The position numbers were made by a program, and so were the translations under genes. From the NCBI GenBank assembly GCA_903884435.1, contig CAISEY010000224.1, positions 1-59,579 of the forward strand: 59,579 nucleotides of DNA, read 5' to 3'. Positions 1 to 7,566 of the stretch are shown here, in pieces. The stretch is from an uncultured Hyphomicrobiales bacterium. Its GTDB lineage: Bacteria; Pseudomonadota; Alphaproteobacteria; Rhizobiales; Beijerinckiaceae. How positions within the stretch are numbered: the stretch's first letter is position 1; every line of letters begins with the position of its first letter. The notes beneath the pieces are model-generated. The model was given only the letters and a program-made list of their open reading frames with translations, ran no database searches and was not told the origin of the DNA.

Positions 1-524
1 GCCGCCGGCGGCGTCGCGGGAGCCGGGCGGAGCGCCGGAGGCGTGGCGGGGGTCGACGACGGCGCGGCGGGGCGCGTGTTCAGGGCGGCCTGGGTTTCGG
101 CGGCGCGCTTCTGCGCCGCTGACGCCTCGCCCGGTTCGATCAGGCTGCCATCCGGACGGATCAGGATTGTCCGCACGACTTTCGTCGTGAGCGGCACGTA
201 GGATTTCGGTTCCGCCCGGGCCTCGCGCTTCGGGTCGGGCTTCTGGGCGGGCGCCGCCGCGGCGAGATCGGTCGCGCGCGCGGGCTCGCCGGCTTTTTTC
301 GCGGGAGTCTCGTTGCTGGCCCGAACCTTCACGGGTTCCGCCGGCGCCAGCACCATCGGCGGCGCGCTGGCGAGAACGTCGGGGCCAGCCGCCGAGGAAC
401 GGGAATATTGGGAGTAAAACGCTCCGCCGCCAATCGCGGCTGTCGTCAAGAGCGTGGCGGTCAGGATGTGATACCGCGGCGCGGCGCGGCGCAACTTCGG
501 CGCCGGTTCCAGATCGTACGACAT
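1..524 (-). CDS. Membrane-anchored Ala/Pro-rich protein, cut by the window edge
   Basis: An open frame starts at ATG 522-524, with GGGG a short way upstream, and runs off the window start, so at least 174 residues lack their C-terminus. The first 17 or so residues are polar and basic. Residues about 19-37 (starting HILTATLLTTAAIG) form one membrane segment. The rest is rich in Ala, Pro, Lys and Glu with low complexity and is probably a periplasmic linker. The domain that would define its function (for example SH3 or SPOR) is outside the window. This shape is common among alphaproteobacterial envelope proteins, but I do not recognise the family. No function is proposed. Confidence 0.65.
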   Translation of the reverse strand, partial: MSYDLEPAPKLRRAAPRYHILTATLLTTAAIGGGAFYSQYSRSSAAGPDVLASAPPMVLAPAEPVKVRASNETPAKKAGEPARATDLAAAAPAQKPDPKREARAEPKSYVPLTTKVVRTILIRPDGSLIEPGEASAAQKRAAETQAALNTRPAAPSSTPATPPALRPAPATPPA

Positions 525-718
525 GACCAGATCCCCGCCGGCGCCGTTTGACTGAACATGACGGCAACCGGATTACTGAGAAACGCGTCCGGCTCGACGG
601 AGCTGAATGCTCCTTGCCCGACCGCGCGACATGTCGAAAAAATGCGCCAGTAGAGTAAACAATCGTTTAATCGCCCGAGCGAAGGCGACGGACCCGGTGA
701 AATCGCGTGATGTCCGGC

Positions 719-1078
719 CTAATGGTCGGGCTCGACGCAAGTCCCGTCTTCCGCGCCGGCCTCGTTCCCCGGCCGCCTCGCCACGAGGGCCTCGATATCG
801 CGGGCGAGGGCGAAATCCTTTTCGGTGACGCCGCCGGCGTCGTGGGTTTGCAGACGCACGCCGACGCGCGCGAAGGAGGCGTGAAGGTCGGGATGGTGCC
901 ACGCGGTTTCCGAGAGATAGCCAATGGCGTTGACCACCATCAGCGTCGCCTTCCAGCCCCGCGTCTTGTATTCACGCGCGAGGAAGCCATTCTCGAGGCG
1001 CCAGCGCGGCAACTCGCCCGCGAGGCGTCGCGCGATTTCCGCGGTGGACAACACGGGCGATTCTGGCGGTGCGTTCAC
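719..1078 (-). CDS. phhB: 4a-hydroxytetrahydrobiopterin dehydratase (pterin carbinolamine dehydratase)
   Basis: This 119-residue protein would dehydrate 4a-hydroxytetrahydrobiopterin so that pterin cofactor oxidised by aromatic amino acid hydroxylases can be recycled in the cytosol. Visible hallmarks are the family signature W60-HHPD-64 and the downstream THDAGGVTEKD block. The length suits the family (about 100 residues). The frame stays open upstream to 1267, but I chose GTG 1078 because AGAGGG lies about 8 bases before it and homology begins just after it. The longer version would run into the neighbouring acyl-CoA dehydrogenase gene. No phenylalanine hydroxylase is visible nearby, so a moonlighting role (molybdopterin- or DCoH-like) cannot be excluded. 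Confidence 0.8.
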   Translation of the reverse strand: MNAPPESPVLSTAEIARRLAGELPRWRLENGFLAREYKTRGWKATLMVVNAIGYLSETAWHHPDLHASFARVGVRLQTHDAGGVTEKDFALARDIEALVARRPGNEAGAEDGTCVEPDH

Positions 1079-1260
1079 GGCGCGCGTCCCTCTGCTTTCC
1101 CGAATGTCGGCCGCCCGCGCCGCGCGCGCAAGAGCGGCGGTTGCAAATTCACGGACGCCCGGCAAAACTGCGGCGAACAGGGGGCCAGAATGCCGGATAC
1201 GCCAACAATGCGTGTGATCGAAGGCGGACATTGGCGTCCGTTCGCGCCCGGGAGGCTGGC

Positions 1261-2457
1261 GTGACACAACCGCCGGCCATGGAAGACGGCTTCGCCCGCG
1301 TACCGCTCGGCCGCGACTGGCCGGACATTCGCGACGCGGTGCGCGCCATCTGCGCGAAATATCCTGGCGCCTACTGGCGCGCGCTGGAAGACAGCGGCGG
1401 CTTCGCGACGGAATTCGTCGCTGAACTCACGGAGGCCGGCTTTCTCGCGGCGCTGATTCCCGAGGAGTTTGGCGGCTCGGGCCTGCCGTTGCGGGCCGGC
1501 GGCGTCATTCTCGAGGAAATCCACGCGAGCGGCTGCGAGGGCAACACCTGCCACGCGCAAATGTACATGATGCACATGCTGGTGAAACACGGCGACGCCG
1601 CGCAGAAGGCCCGTTATTTGCCGGGCGTCGCCAGCGGCGCCATCCGCTTTCAGTCCTTTGGCGTCACCGAGCCGGCGACCGGCTCCAACACGCTCGAACT
1701 CAGGACGACCGCGACGCGCGACGGAGACAGCTACGTCGTCAATGGCCAGAAAATCTGGACCTCGCGCGCCCTGCATTCCGATCTGATGACGCTGCTCGTG
1801 CGCACGACGCCGCTCGACCGGGTGAAGCGGCGCACCGATGGATTGTCGATCCTGCTCGTCGACATTCGCGAGGCGAAGGGGGCGGGCATGACCATCCGCC
1901 CCATCGAGACGATGGTGAACCACCAGACCAACGAGATCTTCTTCGACAATCTGCGCGTGCCCGCCGGAAACCTCGTCGGCGAGGAGGGCATGGGCTTTCG
2001 TTACATTCTCGACGGCATGAACTCGGAGCGCATCCTGCTCGCGCACGAATCCATCGGCGACGCGCGCTTCTTCCTCGACAAGGCGGTCGCCTACGCGAGG
2101 GAGCGCGTCGTCTTCAACCGGCCGATCGGCCAGAACCAGGGCGTCCAGTTTCCGCTGGCGCGGGCCTATTCGGAATATCGCGGCGCCGACCTGATGACGC
2201 GCGCCGCCGCCGCGCTGTTTCAGGCGGGCCAGACATGCGGCGACGAGGCGAACCTCGCCAAAATGCAATCGGGCGAGGCCGCATGGAACGCGGCGGAAGC
2301 CTGCCTGCAAACCCACGGCGGGTTCGGCGTCGCGCGCGAATACGACATAGAGCGCAAGTGGCGCGCCGCGCGCGTGCAGCGCATCGCGCCGATCTCCACC
2401 AACATGGTGCTCGCCTATATCGGCCATGGCGTGCTGGGGCTGCCGAAGTCGTATTGA
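1261..2457 (+). CDS. Acyl-CoA dehydrogenase family protein
   Basis: This 398-residue flavoenzyme of the acyl-CoA dehydrogenase fold (N-terminal helices, central beta domain with GVTEPATGSNT and NGQKIWTSRA, C-terminal four-helix part) should oxidise an acyl-CoA at C2-C3 and pass electrons to ETF. GTG 1261 was chosen because GGGAGG sits 5-6 bases upstream; ATG 1279 is an alternative. The region around residues 374-382, where short- and medium-chain enzymes carry the catalytic Glu in an ILEGTNEI-like motif, reads RIAPISTNM. The base must therefore come from elsewhere, for example the SERILLAHE helix, as in isovaleryl- or long-chain-type enzymes. The substrate is unknown. It is followed 88 bases later by a binding-protein gene. 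Confidence 0.88.
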   Translation: MTQPPAMEDGFARVPLGRDWPDIRDAVRAICAKYPGAYWRALEDSGGFATEFVAELTEAGFLAALIPEEFGGSGLPLRAGGVILEEIHASGCEGNTCHAQMYMMHMLVKHGDAAQKARYLPGVASGAIRFQSFGVTEPATGSNTLELRTTATRDGDSYVVNGQKIWTSRALHSDLMTLLVRTTPLDRVKRRTDGLSILLVDIREAKGAGMTIRPIETMVNHQTNEIFFDNLRVPAGNLVGEEGMGFRYILDGMNSERILLAHESIGDARFFLDKAVAYARERVVFNRPIGQNQGVQFPLARAYSEYRGADLMTRAAAALFQAGQTCGDEANLAKMQSGEAAWNAAEACLQTHGGFGVAREYDIERKWRAARVQRIAPISTNMVLAYIGHGVLGLPKSY

Positions 2458-2545
2458 GCCGCGACCTCGACAGGCCGCGGGGCGCGGGCTATGGAATCCG
2501 GCGTTTGATCGAGGAAAGCGGCGCCCCGCCGCGAAGGAGACATTC

Positions 2546-3493
2546 ATGTCGCTCGCCCGTTTCGGCCGCCTCGCGGCGGCTCTCGGCCTTCTCGCCGCCC
2601 CCGCCCTCGCGCAGGACAAGCTGAAGGTCGCCACCGGACAGCGCGGCAACTGGGACACGTCCGTTGGCGAAATCGGCCAGCGCGCCGGCATTTTCAAAAA
2701 GCACGGAATCGAACTCGAGATTCTCTACACACAGGGCGGCGGCGAGACGCAGCAGGCGGTGATCTCCGGCGCCGTCGACATCGGCATCGGCGCGGGCACC
2801 GTGGGCGCCATGAGCGTCTTTTCCAAGGGCGCGCCGGTGCGCGTGATCGGCGCGGAAACCACGGGCGCGGGCGATCTCTACTGGTATGTGCGGACGGATT
2901 CCCCGATCAAGACGCTCGCCGACACCGCCGGCAAGACGATCGCCTTCTCCACCAAGGGCTCGTCGACGGACGGGGTCGTCACCGCCTTCATCCGCGAACA
3001 AAAACTGACGGCGAAGCCGACCTCGACCGGCAGCCCGCCCTCGACGCTGACGCAGGTCATGTCGGGCCAGGTCGACGTTGGCTGGGCCGCGCCGCCCTTC
3101 GGCCTCCAACAGCTCGACAAAAAGGAAATCCGCATCATCGCGACCGGCAACGACACGAACTTCAAGGGCCAGACGGTGCGCGTCAACATCGCGCACGTCG
3201 ACGCGCTCAAGAACCGGAAGGCGGTCATCGACCGCTACATGAAGGCCTATCGGGAAACCGTCGATTTCATGTACGCCGACGACAAGGCGCTGGAGATTCA
3301 CTCGGGCTGGCTTGGAATTCCGATGGATCTGTCGCGCCGAACGCGCGACGGATTTTTCCCGAAGGCCTCCATCGATCCGGACAAAATTATCGGTCTCGAT
3401 CTCGTGATGCCCGACGCCGTCGAGATGAAGTTCATTTCCGCGCCGCTGACAAAGGCGCAGATCGACGAACTCATCCAGATTCCCGCGCGCTGA
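2546..3493 (+). CDS. NMT1/SsuA-type ABC transporter substrate-binding protein
   Basis: This 315-residue periplasmic receptor has an N-terminal signal peptide (residues 1-22, ending ALAQ). The following segment, with KVATGQRGNWDTSVGE, IGQRAGIFKKHGI and SGAVDIGIGAGT, is typical of the THI5/NMT1/SsuA family, which binds sulfonates, pyrimidine precursors or similar small compounds. ATG 2546 has AAGGAGA 8 bases upstream. No ATPase or permease gene lies beside it, so it is an orphan receptor. It probably shares a transcript with the upstream acyl-CoA dehydrogenase and ends at a strong terminator. The ligand cannot be read from sequence. Confidence 0.87.
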   Translation: MSLARFGRLAAALGLLAAPALAQDKLKVATGQRGNWDTSVGEIGQRAGIFKKHGIELEILYTQGGGETQQAVISGAVDIGIGAGTVGAMSVFSKGAPVRVIGAETTGAGDLYWYVRTDSPIKTLADTAGKTIAFSTKGSSTDGVVTAFIREQKLTAKPTSTGSPPSTLTQVMSGQVDVGWAAPPFGLQQLDKKEIRIIATGNDTNFKGQTVRVNIAHVDALKNRKAVIDRYMKAYRETVDFMYADDKALEIHSGWLGIPMDLSRRTRDGFFPKASIDPDKIIGLDLVMPDAVEMKFISAPLTKAQIDELIQIPAR

Positions 3494-3513
3494 ATTTTCG
3501 CGAGGTTCGGGAC

Positions 3514-3556
3514 AAAAAGGCCGGGGCGGGAGACATCCCGTCCCGGCTTTTGTTTT
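3514..3556. terminator. Bidirectional Rho-independent terminator
   Basis: A 12-bp stem (3520-3531 with 3536-3547, one G-T pair, loop GACA) is preceded by AAAAA and followed by TTTTTG-TTTT. It can therefore stop transcription from the binding-protein gene on the plus strand and from the DUF1993 gene on the minus strand, which converge here. Confidence 0.88.
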
Positions 3557-3565
3557 CGCGAAGCG

Positions 3566-4090
3566 TCAGCCCTCGATGGCGCCCTGCACCGGGCCCATGA
3601 AATCGCGCTTGGCGAGCGGCACGCCGCTGTGACGAACGAGATCGTAGGCCGTCGTGCAATGAAAAAAGAAGTGCGGCAGCGCGAAGTGCATGAGGAAATC
3701 CTTGCCCTTGAACTTGCGCACGTTGGGGCCCGCCTGAAAGGAGATCACCTTGTCGGCGGCGGCGTCGATGGCCGCGGCGTCCTGCGCCCGGGCGAATTCG
3801 ATCGCCTTCGCCACTCGAGCCTTGAGCTCGTCGAAGGTCTTCTCGTCGTCGGCGAACTTGAGCGGCTCGACGCCGGCGAGACGGCCCGCGATCCAGACGC
3901 CCCAGGTCGAGGCGACGCGCACCTGTTTGGCGAAATCATACATGTCGGGCGCGAACCGCGCGGTGAGCAGCGCCTGCGGATCGACCTTCTTTTCGGCGAC
4001 GTAGCCGGCGGCCTTGTCGATGACGCCGGACAGGCCGGAGAGCATCTGGACGACGACGGGAATCGAGAGCTGGTGCAGCGAAATCGACAT
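3566..4090 (-). CDS. DUF1993 family protein
   Basis: This 174-residue cytosolic protein of the DUF1993 family has no assigned biochemical role. It is mainly helical and resembles DinB-like four-helix bundles. Visible family features are an N-terminal SISLHQLSIPV segment, DMYDFAKQV near residues 49-57, and a C-terminal HFFFHCTTAYDLVRH block. GGAGGAAAC directly precedes ATG 4090. A second, diverged copy occurs at 13430-13948 with the same TTAYD motif. It lies 65 bases downstream of the transglutaminase operon on the same strand and could be co-transcribed. Confidence 0.85.
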   Translation of the reverse strand: MSISLHQLSIPVVVQMLSGLSGVIDKAAGYVAEKKVDPQALLTARFAPDMYDFAKQVRVASTWGVWIAGRLAGVEPLKFADDEKTFDELKARVAKAIEFARAQDAAAIDAAADKVISFQAGPNVRKFKGKDFLMHFALPHFFFHCTTAYDLVRHSGVPLAKRDFMGPVQGAIEG

Positions 4091-4155
4091 GTTTCCTCCG
4101 AATTGGGGCGCCGGACGCGCCTGTTCTCGAGCAATAGGCCAGGGCGCGCGGGGGT

Positions 4156-5049
4156 TCAAGCCGGCGCGCCGTCTCCCCGCGGGATCACATCGACCTTGAC
4201 GTCGATTTCCTGATCGCCCGAACTGAGAATGATCCCGGCGACGGGCGAAATATCCGCGTAGTCCCGGCCTCGCGCCAGCACGATGTGATCGTCGCCGATC
4301 ATCATGGAATTCGTCGGATCGAGCCCGATCCAGCCAAACGGCTCGCCACACCAGAGGGCGACCCACGCGTGGGTCGCGTCGGCGCCCTCGAGGCGGGGCT
4401 TGCCCTCGGGCGGAATCGTCCGAAGATAGCCGGAAACATAGGCGGCGGGCAGGCCGATGCCGCGCAGTCCCGCGATCATGACATGCGCGAAATCCTGACA
4501 GACGCCGCGCCGCTTTTCGAATGCCTCGGACAGCGGCGTCGAGACGACCGTCGCCTTCGGGTCGTAGACGAAATCGTCGCGGATGCGCCGCATGAGTTCG
4601 ACGGCGCCGTCCAGCGCCGGACGGCCCGTCGCGAAGCTTTGCCGCGCGTAATCGGCCGCCGGCTGAAACCGCGGAACGAAGCGGCTCGGGTGCAAAAAAT
4701 GCGCGGGGGATTCCGGCGTCAGCGTGTCGCTCGAAAAGGCGGCGTCGCGCGTGTCTTCCCAGGGTTGGGTGGCTTCGGGCGGCGGCGCGGGCGCGCGCGC
4801 GACATCGATGGTCGAGCGCGCCTCGATCCTGAGTTGCCGGTGCGCCGCGTCGATCGTGATCGAGGTCACGCGATTGCCGAAAAAGCAGATGCGCTCGTCC
4901 ATCGCCGCCGGGACGGGGTCGATCGCGAGACTGTAGCGCTTCACCGATTGCCCGGGCCCGTCGACGGGCAGGAGCCGCAGCGCGCAATGCGAAAACGTGA
5001 CGGGCGCGTCGTATTTGTAGGTCGTGAGATGGCGGATGTCGTAGATCAC
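4156..5049 (-). CDS. Transglutaminase-like protein with bacterial transglutaminase N-terminal region
   Basis: This is a 297-residue protein. Residues about 1-85 form the bacterial transglutaminase N-terminal beta region (starting IYDIRHLTTYKY) and residues about 150-250 the papain-like transglutaminase core, with a visible triad C184 (RRGVCQDFAH), H227 (THAW) and D244 (GLDPTN). Such enzymes cleave or transfer amide bonds; no signal peptide is seen, so it should act in the cytosol. The start is GTG 5049, whose GTGA overlaps the stop of the ATP-grasp/alpha-E gene by 4 bases. It is the third gene of the operon with the DUF2126 and ATP-grasp/alpha-E proteins. Confidence 0.9.
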   Translation of the reverse strand: MIYDIRHLTTYKYDAPVTFSHCALRLLPVDGPGQSVKRYSLAIDPVPAAMDERICFFGNRVTSITIDAAHRQLRIEARSTIDVARAPAPPPEATQPWEDTRDAAFSSDTLTPESPAHFLHPSRFVPRFQPAADYARQSFATGRPALDGAVELMRRIRDDFVYDPKATVVSTPLSEAFEKRRGVCQDFAHVMIAGLRGIGLPAAYVSGYLRTIPPEGKPRLEGADATHAWVALWCGEPFGWIGLDPTNSMMIGDDHIVLARGRDYADISPVAGIILSSGDQEIDVKVDVIPRGDGAPA

Positions 5050-7559
5050 GCGAGACCGCTCATCTTGTCGGCCTGAACCGCGTGCGCGCCCTGCAGGAAA
5101 TAGCGGTCGGCGATCACGTCGGCGAGGCTCATCAATTGCTGTTCGAAGGCCAGAACCCTGTTCGTGTCGAGATGATCGGCCCGCGCGACGGCGAGGTCGG
5201 CGGACAGTTTGACGATCAGCCTCCGCGGCGCCTCCAGCATCCCGTCGTCGTTGAGCACGGGCAGGCTCCCGAGGTGTTCGTCGAGACGCTCGACCTGGAA
5301 CGCGACCGACCTTGGATTGAACGGATCGAGCAACACCATGTCGCGCACCGGATTGAGCGCGACGCCCGTGAGGTATCGCGAGCGATAGGTGATTTGCGAA
5401 TCCACGAGGTCGAGCAAAACGTCGAGGTCCTCCGCGGGCGCCGGCGAATAGGCGAAGTTCCGCGCCATCCGGCAGGTGTTGACGCCACGTTCGATCCTGC
5501 GGCCAGCCTCGAGAAAGCGCCAGCCCGCCACGCGGTTCATGTTTTCCTGGGCGAGGCCCGAAATTCCCGCGAGGACGCGAAGCGCGTCGTCGGCGCGGTC
5601 GTAGACGCCGGCCTCGGTCATGTCTGCGTTTACATCGACGTCGAGCCGCGTCAGCAGAGAGCCGATCAGCCGCCATGTGTCGACGGACAGCCGCTCGCGA
5701 ATGAACGAGGCGGCGCGATGCGCGTCCCGCACCAGCGAGAGAGCCGAGCCGAATTCGTCCGGGGCGTGCAGCGCCACCGCGGCGAGGCGCAGCGACGGCA
5801 TCGCCGGAGCGCTCTTGAACGGCGCCGCGCCCCAGGCGCCAAGCAGGCTCTTGAGCCCGTTCAGCGTGCGCACCTCGAGCTGCGCGTCCGTGTCGATCAG
5901 CCGACCCGCCATGCAGCGGATCAGCCGCAACGTGGCTTCGGCCCGCTCGAGATAACGCCCCAGCCAGAACAGATTGTCGGCGGCGCGGCTTGGCAGGTTG
6001 CCCATGATGCGGCGAATGCGCACCTTGTCGTCGCTGGGCAGCAGCGTCGTCATCGCGACGGGTTTTTCGGCGAGGAGCCACACGTCCGCCGATTGAACGC
6101 CCTCGCCCATCGCGACCGCGCGCGCGTCGGCGCGATCCGAAACCCGGGCGAACCCGCCGGGCATGATCTTCCAGCCATCGGGCGTCGCCGCCGCGTAGAC
6201 TCTCAGAACGAACGGCCGGGGCGTCAGCCGGCCCTCGTTCCAGACCGGCGTCGTCGACAGATGAACCACTTCCTGCCCGACGAAATCGACGCCGCGTTCG
6301 CCGATCCGCTCGATCAGGCGGGCGCGCTCTCCCGCGTCGAGCTCGCCGCCGAGCACGGGCTGGCCGGGCGGACGGCCGAGCACGGAATTGCCGAACGCGC
6401 CGGCGATCGCCATGTCCTCGATGCTGGCGAGGACTTCTCCGCGCGCCCGCTTCTGTCCGCACCACCAGGTCGCGATGTTCGGCAGCGCGAGATCCTCGCC
6501 GAGCACGTGCCTGCTGATCGAGGGCATGAAGCTCATCAGCGCCGGCGTTTCCAGAATGCCGGACCCCAGCGCGTTGGCGACGACGACGCCTCCCTCGCGC
6601 AAGGCCTCGACCAGCCCGGGCACGCCGAGTTGCGATCTGGCGTTGAGCTCGAGCGGATCGGCGAAATCGGAATCGATGCGCCGCCACAGAACGTCGGCGC
6701 GTTTCAGTCCGGCGATGGTGCGCACGTGCACCTGCCCGTTGCGCATCGTGAGGTCGCCGCCCTCGACGAGCAGGAAGCCGAGATAGCGCGCGAGATAGGC
6801 CTGTTCGAAATAGGTCTGGCTCAAAGGGCCTGGCGTCAGCAGGCAAATCCGCGGATCGGCGCGCGTCGCGGCGTCGGCGAGGCCGGAGCGCAGGCTCTGG
6901 AAAAACGGGGCGAGCCGCTCGACGTTCATGTCCCGGTACAGGGCGGGAAAGGCGCGCGAGAGCACCAGGCGGTTGGCGAGGGCGTAGCCGACGCCGGACG
7001 GAGCCTGGGTGCGGTCGCCGAGAACCCACCAGCGGCCATCGGGCCCGCGGCCGAGGTCGGCGGCGTAAAAATGCAGATACTTGCCGCCAGGCGGCGTCAC
7101 CCCTTGCAAAGGGTGCAGATAATCCGGGCTGCCGGTGATCGCGCTGGCGGGGAGGACGCCGTCCGACACGAGGCGTCCGTCGCCATAGACGTCCGACAAA
7201 ACATGTTCGAGCAGCCGGACGCGCTGGCCGACGCCGGCCTCGATCTCGCGCCATTCGCTCTCGGAAATCAGCAACGGCACGTGGCTCAGAGGCCAGATTC
7301 GCTCTCCGGCCTCGCCAGGGGCGCGGTAGGACACTCCGGTGTCCCGGATGTGCCGGTCGGCGGCGGCGAAGCGGCTCTCGATGTGCTCTGAATCGAGGTT
7401 CGTGAGTTCATCGAGAAACCGGGCCCACGCCGCGCGAGGCCGGCCATCGGCGCCGATGAGTTCGTCGGGAATGCCGTTCAGCGGCGCGTAGCCGGAGATC
7501 AGTTCCCGGAGCCGCTGGGCCTTCGACCGCGATTTTGTCGTCTGGCTCGTGGCGGGCAT
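5046..7559 (-). CDS. Circularly permuted ATP-grasp plus alpha-E domain protein
   Basis: This 837-residue fusion has residues about 70-470 resembling the circularly permuted ATP-grasp family (DUF404/DUF407 type). They include GDRTQAPSGVGYALANR, LTPGPLSQTYFEQAYLAR, NALGSGILETPALMSF and RPFVLRVYAA. Residues about 510-825 are the helical alpha-E domain (SRAADNLFWLGRYLERAEAT, LDSQITYRSRY). ATP-grasp enzymes join a carboxylate to an amine using ATP, so this is a candidate peptide or amide ligase acting in the cytosol. It starts 7 bases after the DUF2126 gene and overlaps the next transglutaminase gene by 4. In many genomes the two domains are separate genes; here they are fused. The substrate is unknown. 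Confidence 0.9.
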   Translation of the reverse strand: MPATSQTTKSRSKAQRLRELISGYAPLNGIPDELIGADGRPRAAWARFLDELTNLDSEHIESRFAAADRHIRDTGVSYRAPGEAGERIWPLSHVPLLISESEWREIEAGVGQRVRLLEHVLSDVYGDGRLVSDGVLPASAITGSPDYLHPLQGVTPPGGKYLHFYAADLGRGPDGRWWVLGDRTQAPSGVGYALANRLVLSRAFPALYRDMNVERLAPFFQSLRSGLADAATRADPRICLLTPGPLSQTYFEQAYLARYLGFLLVEGGDLTMRNGQVHVRTIAGLKRADVLWRRIDSDFADPLELNARSQLGVPGLVEALREGGVVVANALGSGILETPALMSFMPSISRHVLGEDLALPNIATWWCGQKRARGEVLASIEDMAIAGAFGNSVLGRPPGQPVLGGELDAGERARLIERIGERGVDFVGQEVVHLSTTPVWNEGRLTPRPFVLRVYAAATPDGWKIMPGGFARVSDRADARAVAMGEGVQSADVWLLAEKPVAMTTLLPSDDKVRIRRIMGNLPSRAADNLFWLGRYLERAEATLRLIRCMAGRLIDTDAQLEVRTLNGLKSLLGAWGAAPFKSAPAMPSLRLAAVALHAPDEFGSALSLVRDAHRAASFIRERLSVDTWRLIGSLLTRLDVDVNADMTEAGVYDRADDALRVLAGISGLAQENMNRVAGWRFLEAGRRIERGVNTCRMARNFAYSPAPAEDLDVLLDLVDSQITYRSRYLTGVALNPVRDMVLLDPFNPRSVAFQVERLDEHLGSLPVLNDDGMLEAPRRLIVKLSADLAVARADHLDTNRVLAFEQQLMSLADVIADRYFLQGAHAVQADKMSGLA

Positions 7560-7566
7560 TCAACTC

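Noticed and set aside
1075..2697. Minus-strand open frame of 540 codons across the first acyl-CoA dehydrogenase gene
   Set aside because: Antisense shadow of a clear enzyme gene, with no domain.
5082..7391. Plus-strand open frame of 769 codons antisense to the ATP-grasp/alpha-E gene
   Set aside because: Shadow frame with no motif, no ribosome binding site, and conserved domains on the other strand.
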